A DNA stretch of 64,000 nucleotides from Macropodus opercularis (taxonomy: Eukaryota; Chordata; Actinopteri; Anabantiformes; Osphronemidae). Each line of letters starts with the position of its first letter. Position 1 is the first letter of the stretch. Shown piece by piece: positions 21,519 to 43,292 of this stretch. Location: the NCBI GenBank assembly GCA_030770545.1, contig CM061104.1, positions 13,463,001 to 13,527,000 of the forward strand, written 5' to 3'. The notes beneath the pieces were generated by a model. It did no database searches. It was not told the origin of the DNA and saw only the letters and a list, made by a program, of their open reading frames with translations. Made by a program: the position numbers and the translations under genes.

Positions 21519-21858
21519 GTGAGTGAAAATCTTCTTTCACCACATGCATCCTTTTGCATTTATAAGAATGTTTTATAACAGATACTGTATGAATGAATGA
21601 AGTGCATGTGTTGTATGGAGTGGAGTGCTGTGTCAAGTATATAGATCTACAAATGTATAGATAATACTACAACACTCCTAAGTAAAAAAAAAGGAAAATA
21701 ATTGCAAAATAATATTGGCTGATGGTGAATCAGTCTTTAAAGCACCATGAGGCAAATGAGGATGTGTGTGAAATGATTAAATTCACAGTAATATCAAATA
21801 AAGAAATAAAAAGACACACAACACACATGGGCTACATTATATTTTTGTTGCAGCCACT

Positions 21859-22204
21859 ATGTCAGGGCTCTCGCAGGCAATGGTGATACTCAAGGCTACC
21901 TTTGACAAGTATGCTGGGCGAGAAGGAGACAAAAACTCTCTGACCAAAAAAGAACTCGCTGAACTGCTCCGCACTGAGTTTCCCAGAGAAGGAGTGAGTA
22001 GAACATTTAATACTAAAGCAAGACAAAGCGATAAGGCGACTCCTCTCCTAACACCTCTTTCCTTCTTTCTTTATGTATTTATTTCAGGAAGCTGCAGAGA
22101 ATAATTTCTTCAGCATGTTGGATGACGACAATGACGGTGTTGTTAATTTCATGGAATACGTCAATTTTGTTGCAGCTTTCACAGTGATGAAGTATGAGAA
22201 ATAA
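21859..22204 (+). CDS. S100 family EF-hand protein (gene 3, short form)
   Basis: Coding exons 21859-21993 and 22088-22204 give 252 nt and 83 residues. It starts MSGLSQAMVILKATFDKYAG, carries the S100 pseudo EF-hand REGDKNSLTKKEL, then a canonical loop DDDNDGVVNFME and the helix YVNFVAAFTVMKYEK. The hinge is short, and the protein lacks the longer C-terminal tail of the two upstream S100 genes, so it is near the lower size limit of the family. The ATG follows a CAG acceptor by five bases. S100 genes in fish are clustered; this copy is separated from the other two by the non-coding locus and the V-like pseudogene. Confidence 0.92.
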
Positions 22205-22434
22205 ATACTATGGTCATGTTGTTTCCTTAATGTTTTATTGCCTCGACTAAAATGGTTATTTGGTTAAATGCTTACTATTCACGTGTTGCTTCGTTTCTCT
22301 TATCTTTCTTGAACACATTACTTTGTATTATGTATTATTCATCTTAGTAAATGATATGATGATAATAAAGCGTCCTAGATAAATCCCACCTGGGGCTTCT
22401 GTTGCCTCTGGGCGTTTGATGATAAGCTTAAACA

Positions 22435-22630
<196 letters not shown>

Positions 22631-22721
22631 GCTAGTGAATTTATTGATCACCGCAGACTCGGGGAGGCTTTAGTTTGTGGGTCTTACTTCTCCCAACTGG
22701 GCCTGACGGAGCTTCTGCGCC

Positions 22722-22871
22722 ATGACTCCCGTAGAACGCGCCTTGGGGCGGGCTCGCGTGCCACCGGACGTTGTCGGCATTTTCCGGCGCATCTCGGTGG
22801 GTAAGCTAGCCAAGCTGATTAGCCTGCTGCGGCTACTTGCTAATGTTTGTAGGGAGTTAAATGCTCGCTGA
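22722..22871 (+). other. Possible upstream open reading frame of snx27
   Basis: An ATG-started 49-codon frame ends in TGA 32 bases before the snx27 start codon, in a GC-rich 5' UTR. It reads MTPVERALGRARVPPDVVG and then a basic, leucine-rich segment. It resembles no family I know and may be a translation-regulating uORF or chance. The snx27 transcription start was not located, so inclusion in the mRNA is inferred. Confidence 0.35.
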
Positions 22872-22903
22872 CTCGGAGCGGATGATACAGATAGCGTAGA
22901 AGA

Positions 22904-29325
<6,422 letters not shown>

Positions 29326-32300
29326 GAAGGGAGATTGTTACCTCCTAACTCCAAATCATCTTCATCCCCTCAACTCATCTAGACCCAAACCCAGCAACCC
29401 CTCAGCTTTTAACCACAGTGGTCATCAGTTTATTACCATCTTCTATGGCCAGAGAACCTACATGGAAACGCACAAGCAAATGAACAAATTAATTAAACAG
29501 AAGCATAAAAGCTACAGACTCATGTACCAGAACCTTTGAATCCAGCACATCATAATCATGTGTTAAGCAGAGCTTTGTCCAAACTTCAATTCTTGGGTTC
29601 ACGCAAGCCTTTTTCTTATTGGTTGAGACTTGAAATGGAATGTGACGAGCTGATGAGGAGGTTTTGAGACATCTTTGAAGGAATCTGACTTCAGAAGATA
29701 CAGCAGAAGCAAATAACAAATTCACGCTGGACTAAGAAGGGAAATGAAAAGTTGTTATCTCTGATCACTGAGGGCTGACCCCAGAAAGACCCTACGCTTC
29801 TCAACGACGGACTAGCGCATTGTCTGCTTTGAAAGTGGACCTTTATGGTCCACTGTCAGCTGCCCTCTGGATACAAGGCACCGCTAAATCACATCACATT
29901 CATACATTTACATATGTTTAGAACAGATTTTGCTTTTATAAAAAAACTATTAACATTTTATCTGACGAATGTGAGAAAGCAGGGAGAGACATTCTGAAGA
30001 TCTGCTAGATATATTTTTCATTCACAGATGTGGGTGCACAGACTTTGACACATGCGCAGGATCATATGAAATGTAACACTAAAGTTGCACTTTATCTGAC
30101 AGTATGGACAACCTTGAGATGTGCCATAGGTGAGGCAGAAAGATGGCACAACGCAGGGACAACAGTGTGATTATATACTGTGCCACTAAGTGATGTGTGT
30201 GTGTGTGTGTAGACCCATGCATTATAACCGTACTGTAAATGTACTGTATAGTATCCTGTAATGCAAGATCTCCATGCATTTCGAGGTCAGCGTAGAGCAG
30301 CAGTGATGAAGGGGCTGAAGGGTCCGTGTAGTAGCTTGACAAAACAGCAGGGGTCCTTCTCTCCCCACCTGCTCGCTGGCTGGGATAGTGGGAGCTCGCA
30401 TCAGACTGATAATAGCCTTTTTCATGCCGCACTATTTATCTTTGCTGTACTGATAAGTCACTTGTTCTCTCCAGATTCAGATTAAGTGGAGGAGGATGCC
30501 TGCACCCTGCATTAACCTGATGCACAGGCAGACATAGGCTTTGCTCATTCACTCAGGGCTTTATTGCACCTGACAGAAGACAAGTTCAAATGACCACGAT
30601 AAGACGTCAGTAGTGTTGTTATCTGCTGGTAAAGAGTCACAGATTGATTCTAACAGTTCTGTTATACGTGATGCCGCTGTTCTCACAAGCCAGTTTGGGT
30701 GATTAATGAGCTTCTACAGCTCTGGTGTGGGTGTATAAAAGAAGCTTAATTGAATGTGTTGAGGCTTGAATTGAGAGATTGAATGTGCAATCCAACAGGC
30801 CGAACACATTTCCCAGGGTTCTTGTCTGCTTACCGAACCATGCCTGACATAGTCGATAGCCTGACCGCAGCTGATCGGCCCGTCTTCACTCGCACGCTGG
30901 CTTTGCTCCTGCCTCTGTAGGAGAGTCACTCATGGTATTTATTTCACTAAGTGTTCATTTCAGAACTCAGTCAGCCAGTCACACTAAGAAGATGGAGATT
31001 GAAGTCCTGCAGGGGGTTTGACAATGTAAAATTTCAGGCAAAGCATTTGGTTACGTTGCTTACTGTAATAAATTGTAACATATTCTTTTAAATAAACTGA
31101 TTTAATGATGCAAAGTTATTATTTTGTGCACCCACATGCTTCCCTTTCCAAGTCTTCTAATGAGATGTGGGAGACGGTTACCCAAAAGGCAGTGAAATGG
31201 CTGTTGCGTATCAAACTGCAATCTCTGCACCCAGTAATTAAAACCTATTGACTGCTGGTGATGTGGGATCAAGTCTGAGAACATCTGAATTTTGAAACGT
31301 GAACATCTATAGGCCTGTAGAAAAAAACGGTTCATTTGTCAGGCTCAAGTGCTGATCCGTCACATCTTTTCATTACATGACGATAGAAATTTGAATATTT
31401 GTAGCTTGAAGAATAATGAAACAATTTTGTTGGAGAAACTGAGATGCAGCTCTGAAAGTTTGACCTGGTTTCTTGTAGCGATTCTGCTTGTCTGAGATGT
31501 TCTTATTTCTTTTCACTAATAAGTTGTGACAAGCCGACAACACACCAAAAATAAGCAGGTAAACCACACAAGTATTGCTTTATTATTACTGTATCATCAT
31601 CATGGACACTTTTACTGTAATATGTATAACACTGCTCCTGAATGCGGTGATGCGTGGAGCAGAACAAAGACGGAGCTTGAGGACTGTGCGCTTACTGCAT
31701 TGAGTCTGCTGCAGTGTCCTTACTTTCCCACTCGAGGAGTGAGCAGGTTTGTGTTCACGCTGCTCTGTGCGTCCCTGTATGTGTGTGGGTGTAAATCTGT
31801 GCGACAACAGCAGCCACACATTGCAGTGGCCCTTAGATACCAAAGACACATCTTCCACCCTCCTGCCTGCTGCGTGCTCCTCTGTCTGTATTGGGTTTGA
31901 CTTGGTTTGCTGTTACTCTGCGGGATCTGCCAACGCCGAGCAGGTGATGGCCTGATTCTGGAGGAGGAGAGCGTCTCGGTTTTATTTCCTGTGCTGTATT
32001 GCACCTGTCAGCAGCCCTGCCAGTCCTACAGGCAAAAGGAGCCCAGTAGGTCACAGAAACGCACCGTGGACTACCCTGGCCGTACACACCGGCCTCTCAG
32101 TAAGAAAGTGTAAATCATCACTAATGGCTGTAGGGCGTATAGCGTGAGTAGAGCTGTGCCAAAACATCAATTAGATAAATTCCATCATCAGAAAGTGTTT
32201 GCATTATTTAACAGTAAGTCATTTTACAGAGGAACGTTTGCCAAGGTTTGTCACATCATTTCTGATCAGGACATGCTCTGCCTGCTCTGAATATATAGCC

Positions 32301-33181
32301 AATCACCCATAAATGCTGGTCTAAGTACAGTTTAGCAGCACCAGCATCCCAGACTAGAGGAGGGATCCGCCCCCTCCTCCTTCCCGCCTCTCCTATCGCT
32401 CTCTTCCTGCCCCTCTCTCGTTAATGAGAAATCAGTTAAAAACTTTATTGGTCCCTATTTGCTTTCTCAGCACATTGCCCCCGTTCTCTCGTGTTCCTCC
32501 TGTGCTTTCTTTCATTCTGCATCCTCTCCATCCCTGTGCCTCAGCAAAGCCCCCCCTTCATCTCTCTTTCTGTCTGGTTCAGCTTTTTGTCCTCTTTATT
32601 GCTGTGCTTCATTACCTCCATCCACCTTTCCTTTCCTCTGCCTTGCTCGTATTCCTGTCCTCAACTCCTCCCGTCTCCGTTTTCTGCATCCTTTTTGAAA
32701 CATCGATCAGAGGAGGCACAGAACAGAAAATCTGATGCATGTCTAGCGAGTAGAACAGACAAGTTTATACCACAGGTTTACTGCTCAGACTGTCACAAGC
32801 ACTTGAGTGATTATCACTTCTGAGAAATGCGTGTGATGTGTTACATTGAACACCAGAGTCCGTCAGTTATTTTCTTACTTTCACATTCTGCAACATGAAT
32901 CTTACTGAAGGTTGCACTGAAAGACAATTATGTTTTCCACCATCTGGCATATTTCTTAAGTTGTGGAGACAATATGCATCTTCCAAAACCAGAAACAAAG
33001 CAGTCCAGTCTTTTTGTTTGAAATCACACAAGGTAAATGACATTGGCGGAAATAGTCAATGCTGGGTGTTTTCTGGGGATACATCATCCTCTTCATACTC
33101 AGCACTACAGTATAATCTAAATCTGACATGGTTATTAAAAGTGAGGCAGAAATGAGTCACCAGTGGCATCATTCCAATACA
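29326..33181. other. snx27 3' UTR and gene-free spacer
   Basis: Poly(A) signals AATAAA near 31066 and 31090 could end a long snx27 3' UTR of about 1.75 kb. A short GT run lies near 30197-30211, and a C/T-rich tract at 32360-32700. No gene was recognised. Confidence 0.5.
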
Positions 33182-33187
33182 TTTATT
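33182..33187 (-). terminator. Poly(A) signal of the nicotinic receptor gene
   Basis: AATAAA on the minus strand, about 520 nt after the receptor stop codon. Confidence 0.5.
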
Positions 33188-33706
33188 GACGTGAAAACCG
33201 TTTCCCTTTTCCATTGTCAGCTCCAGTTCCAGTGGGCGAAGATACTAATCACAATGATGATAACATACCAATAAAAAACTCTGACAAAACCACAAATTAA
33301 ATTCAAACTCCTACAATGTAAATCAAAAACCCTCGGAGTGGAAAAATGTATGAACTGCAGCATGAGTTGTGTTTGCCAAAGTGTGAGTAAACAGCTTGTC
33401 TGTGCTACTGTCAAATGCCCCGTTAACGGCTCCACTGGCAAACAGTCGTCTCATGCAGCACAACTGGATTCAATGTTTCTGCTGAACAACTTCATGTTGA
33501 ACACACCGTAGCACAAATACTTCATAAACTTTGTCATGCTGCCCAGAGTGCACATGAATTCAGGTTTACTGTATCAGGAAGGAAACGTGTCCCGGCCCAC
33601 TTTTGCTCACGTAATAGGAAATATTCGCTGTTGTATGTTACAGTGTCCTCAACAGCAATTGTGCTTCCAACAAATCCGTCAGCTCCGTCACTTTCCTATT
33701 TCCGAC

Positions 33707-38389
<4,683 letters not shown>

Positions 38390-39569
38390 ACTGCATCCCT
38401 CTGTATTACCAGAGAAACGGTGGAAGAGAATGAAATGGGGAGAGAAGGTGAGGGAGGGTGAGAGGGAAACCAAGGTCTGAAGAGAAAGAGAGAAGGATGA
38501 GGACTGTGTGATTCTGGCTGTGAAGACGGACGACGAGAGAGGAGAGAGCAGGAGAGACGAAGTGGGTGAGAAATGCAGGGAATCACTCACTCCTCTGAAG
38601 AAGGAGATGCTGTGTGCTGGAGTCAGATTCTGTGAACTGGGCTTCCCCTGACCTACAGCTCAAACTCACCCTTCATGCTTCTCTGCACATCAGATCCTGC
38701 AGACTTTCTGATTTGCAGTTATGCCTGCTGCCAAAACACCCTCTATGATTCTATTGGGAATTTCCTTGCTGTTTTCTTGGATACATTTTTATTCCATCTT
38801 GAAATATGTAAAAAAAATCTGAATTACCATCAACTGTGCAGGTGTGTTCAACTCAAATCTTGAAGAAGGAAAACAGGTGACAGTGTGAATCGACATTTTC
38901 TTTTATGAACTAGCGACCTAAAAGAGAACAGCTTCAACAATTGCATTTCCACTTTCTCATTTTTACCAGCAAGCAGTTTCTCTGAATCAATTTTTAACTC
39001 TTTGATAATCTGACACGACCACATCCACAGGGAAATACTGACACCCACTGGATGGATCTATAAAGTGCAAATCGTCGCTTGCTTGACATAAGAGCGAATT
39101 TAGGTCAAGATGTTCTTTCGGTGTAGTTTTATTGCAAAATACCTAGAAGACATAAAACATTTTAAAAAATAAATACTTCAACAGTCACACAAAACACTTC
39201 ATAAATTACAGTTTAGTCACAGAAAACGGTCACCTTTGTTGGTTTGTTATAACAAATTCATTCATGCAAACCCATAAACGTTATTTTTCTAAACTTTTAT
39301 GATTACCTTTTTTAACCATTATGTGAAGAAGCCTAAACGTACGCAGCCCTGGATTTCTATTACCTTCACGCCTGCAGAATGTAAAAGACGCCGCAAAAAC
39401 TATTCGAACCTTGCCAAAGTTTCGACGTCACTCATATGCGACCGGTGGTTGTTGTTGTGTCGCATAGCACTGGTGTCGCTTCTTCGTGCACCAGTTCTTT
39501 GTTTCTGTCGCTGCATTAATACACTACACTGCAACAGGAGCTCATAGCGGCTAAACGCTGCCAGTCCAG
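38390..39569. promoter_or_regulatory. Divergent region between the nicotinic receptor gene and adar, with adar exon 1
   Basis: The receptor (minus) and adar (plus) genes diverge from this 1.2-kb region. The receptor 5' UTR probably lies at 38390-38620 (GA-rich on the plus strand). adar exon 1 probably ends at 39569 before a GTAACC donor; the CpG-containing 39330-39560 segment is its likely promoter and leader. No TATA box was clear. Confidence 0.45.
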
Positions 39570-42500
39570 GTAACCAGTTAGTGCCAGTAATTGTTCTTAA
39601 GTCATTTGTTGTGTTTTGCTGAGGAAATGTCCTGGTGTCGTGCGTTAGTCGACAGAACAGCAGCTGTGCTGCAGGTGACCGAAATGGTGCAGTGCCAGTG
39701 CGGTCCTAGCAGGGAAGCTAACGTTAGCTGGAGGAGCGATGTTCAGTTGGCTGCGGCTGCCTTCATGTGTTGCTTTTTTAGTAAGACTTTTAAAAGATTG
39801 GTATTTGACTATTTCAGTCACGAAACATTTCAAGTTAGTGGGACTTACAGCTTTGGGGCCGTGTTGCTGTAAGTGCGTTTGCTGATTGACGGAAGTTTTC
39901 GTCATTTAAAATGTAAAAATATGATTAACAGTGAATATCTGAGTTTTATCTTTTGCCCCGTGCACTGTTTGAATCAGGCTCTTCTGACTGTGAACAGTTA
40001 ATATGAATAAATGACCTGTTGTGTGTGCGTAAGAAGTCCGAAAAAGTGTTTCTTTCAGAGAGTCCGAGTTTGTCTTACCCACACTTTTTAATATGAATTC
40101 TAATGTTGTGGCGTCATCATACTTGTATTCGATGTATTTGCAGTGCAGCGTGGTCAATTCACACATGGCATCAACTTTAGCTGAATGAAACGGAAATGTA
40201 ATTTGAAATGTAAGTAGTTGGCAGTTGTGTAATTGCTTGTTTTACTGTCCTGTCTGTGATTTCAAACGGGCTTTTATTCGGCAGTGACATGTTCAGGTTC
40301 CTCAGTGGCTGTAACGGCACCGCTGGTACCGTGCGGTTCTCTGGTGCCTCAACACTAACCGACGTGGGCCCGAGAAAAAGCTAGTTTCGTGCGAAGTACT
40401 GTTATGAATGCGTTTTAGTCTCTTACTTTATTGATATAACGTGTAGGACACAACGTACGTGGTGGTGAATAACCCATGTCTATGTCATTTGTGCTGGCTT
40501 TTGTGACACCATGAAACAATCTCAGCGACGTAAGATAAGCTAACACGTTAGCATAGCCAACATGGCCAGTCCTGGTCAATCGAGTATAGAAATATCGAGC
40601 CACTTGATGGAAGTGTTACTCGTGTTGTGTTGTTTTGGCTTGTGGGTTTATACTTGCTAAAGCATCACACACTGGATCGCATATAAAATGAGAACTTTGT
40701 TTAACAACCCCCATATGCCTTGAGTGTAACCATGTCTGTTTTAAGCGTATTAAGTTATTACTTCAGTCGGAGTCGACGTGTGTTTGGCAAGTAGATTAGC
40801 TCCGTACTGCCGTTGAAATTGATTCAGATCATTAAGTATTGGAAATATCACAGTACATAATGCTTAGTTTCAAGTAAGTGTCCATGTGATATAAGAGGAA
40901 AATGTCTCGGCGCAGAATGACTCACCAGGATAATGTACATTATAATGTGTAATGTATAGTCACACCGTAACTAATTTATGAGTTCTGGGTATAATAATAT
41001 AACATTATGCAACATTTAAGCGTCATCAACTTTCCCGGTGTGTGATCTGGTTGCACAAATACATTTACGTACGAGCAAACCGTGTAGGGACAGCGGGAGC
41101 TCTTTGTTATTTCCGTAGGCACGCGTGTCTGTTACTCTTGTGTTTAGGAGCGACCTTCACGTTATAGTACTCTGTCCTGTTACAGGAGCTCGTCGTTTTG
41201 CAGTGGTATTTGTGTCTCCCTAACTGTATTACGTTACCGCCAGTCTCCATCTTTTTACCCCCTCCCTTGTATTTTTAATGTGTCTCCTCTGCCACACTGT
41301 CCCTGTAGCTCTACGGTATCTGTTTGAATGTCTGAGTTGGATCACAGGTCGACCTCGTATAAACGTAGGAATCAGTCATAGCTATAGAAGAGCTTTTCTT
41401 TCTTTCTGTGATTTTCATGGCGTTTACAGTGCGCCTGCCCACATGCGTGTCCTTCCGGTCACGCCTGGCCTCGATTAGTCTCCACTGGTCACGTGACTCA
41501 ACAAGGGAAACTTATCTTTCTTCAGAAATGATACAGAAACTTAGCTGCTTGCTCGGCCCCGGTTTCGCTTTACTTTCTTGCACAGCACATTTCGCTTTAA
41601 ATGAGGCAATAATGTGTAACAGCAGCACGTTTATAAGCGAGCGTTGTGCGTTTCGTTAGTGGAAGCTCTGGAGACGACCGCGTTCAAACACAGCAAGATC
41701 CCAGCAAGAAACCAATCGGTTCTAATCTATAGCAGATTATGTGCTTACTATATGATTTATGTATCCTGTGCTGCTGCTCTTTAAATTGACGTGAGCTCAT
41801 CTGAGCGTGAGGAAGCTACAGGAGGAACGATATTAACACTTCCTGCCACTTTTCCTCTGGCCTGCTGCAGGTGAGATCCACTGAACCCAGTGGGACCTAT
41901 GCCACAGCGTATACTGTGTTGGATGTGAAGGTAGTGCGCGTGGATCTACACGCTCAGAACTACAAGCAGGGCACAGGAAGGACACTCAGCTGGAGCAAGG
42001 GGTCACTTTGAATGTCACACTGTATAATGGTGCTGTTTAGCGGTTTCCTGACAGGACAGCATCGCACGTACAAAACAGCTGATTCATCAGATGTCAAACA
42101 TCTTGTCTTGTCCGTGCCTCTGCTCAGGCTCAAAACAGAGGGTCACACGATGACAGTGGGCTTTTAAAAAAATAGAAGAGTTGTTATTTTGGCTGTCAAC
42201 TGTTGCCTTGTATCAGGGTCAAGATGAGTCAGTTCCAGCCTCATTTGGCCTCTGGCTCACAGCCTTGTCAGGCCCTATTATTCTGATGAACCAACACTAG
42301 GGTGTTCTCTAATGATGTGGCCGTGCTCAGGGCTGCTCGGCTCTAAGCAACAGACCAGTGATGCTGACTGGGCCAGAGGGGATGAAACCTGACTCAATAT
42401 TAGGTGTTGCCTTGTTGTCAGCCCCACTGATATATACATTATTGAGTGTTGTCAGATATGATACTTGAGGCCAAATCAATGTTTGTTGTATCATAGAAGG

Positions 42501-43163
42501 ATATTGGAATTCTGTGCTGTTTTGCACGATCAACATTTCCTCTTGATGAATGTTTTTGGTCATGTCTTCCTGTGTTATGGCATGAGCAAATCAACCTAGC
42601 TCTGCAAAACGTTATAGTCATATCAAAATAGCCAGGACTGTCAGATAGCAACTGCAGTTGCTTTGTGTTTTTGTGTCCTTGGAGCTGTCCCTTTTTGCCT
42701 GCATCAGTGTTTCACTTTCACCCCTGCTACGGATCCAGATCCAGCAATAATTTGTAAGGCCAGAAATAAAATAGGATGGTCACAAGACCATCTGAATTAT
42801 TAATCGCCATCCTTTTACCCAGGGATTATGTTTCAGTGTGACTGGGAGAGACAACATGTCACCCTGCACTATCCTTGCAGACTGGATATGGTACAGTCTC
42901 AAGATATACACAGTAGTGTTGAGTGTTTGAGCTTCTCTGTGTACGTTTAGTTTTTCCACAATGCAAATACTTTCTCTGGACTAGAGTTGGGGAAGGTTAA
43001 AGTTATCGTCGGTATAGATAAATAACTTCAATAACTTATCCAAGGATACTAAAGCAGGTTGGAGGTTTTCTCGCTCCACAGGCTGCTGATATTCTGTTAT
43101 TTTACTGTTATTTACTTTTTAAAATAGTCTACTAAGATTTCATCATTTTTTTTTGTACTTCAG
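39570..43163 (+). other. adar: adar 5' intron(s)
   Basis: Between the probable first exon and the large first coding exon. It contains a candidate second promoter (annotated separately). No other gene or repeat was recognised. Confidence 0.5.
41555..41871 (+). promoter_or_regulatory. adar: Candidate alternative (interferon-type) adar promoter and leader exon
   Basis: GTTTCGCTTTACTTTC at 41562-41577 is one base off the reversed core of an interferon-stimulated response element. TTTCGCTTTA at 41590-41599 and CGTTTCGTTAG near 41649 repeat the GAAACG/GCGAAA theme. A GTGAGA donor at 41872 after CTGCAG could end an alternative leader exon. Mammalian ADAR p150 comes from an interferon-inducible promoter; the link here is inference. 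Confidence 0.35.
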
Positions 43164-43292
43164 GTGCTCTCAGTGACTTACTGGTTTGCTGTGACTGCCT
43201 GTCAGGGTCGGCTGCGTGTGGTGGAGGAAGGACATTCATATAGAAGCTGCACAGCCAGCTGCACCAACCCCTTGGCCCTCATCCCCTGCGAT

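Noticed and set aside
43164..43292. Upstream extension of the adar protein in the same frame
   Set aside because: The open frame reaches the exon acceptor but has no ATG before 43293, and the extra sequence does not resemble ADAR N-termini.
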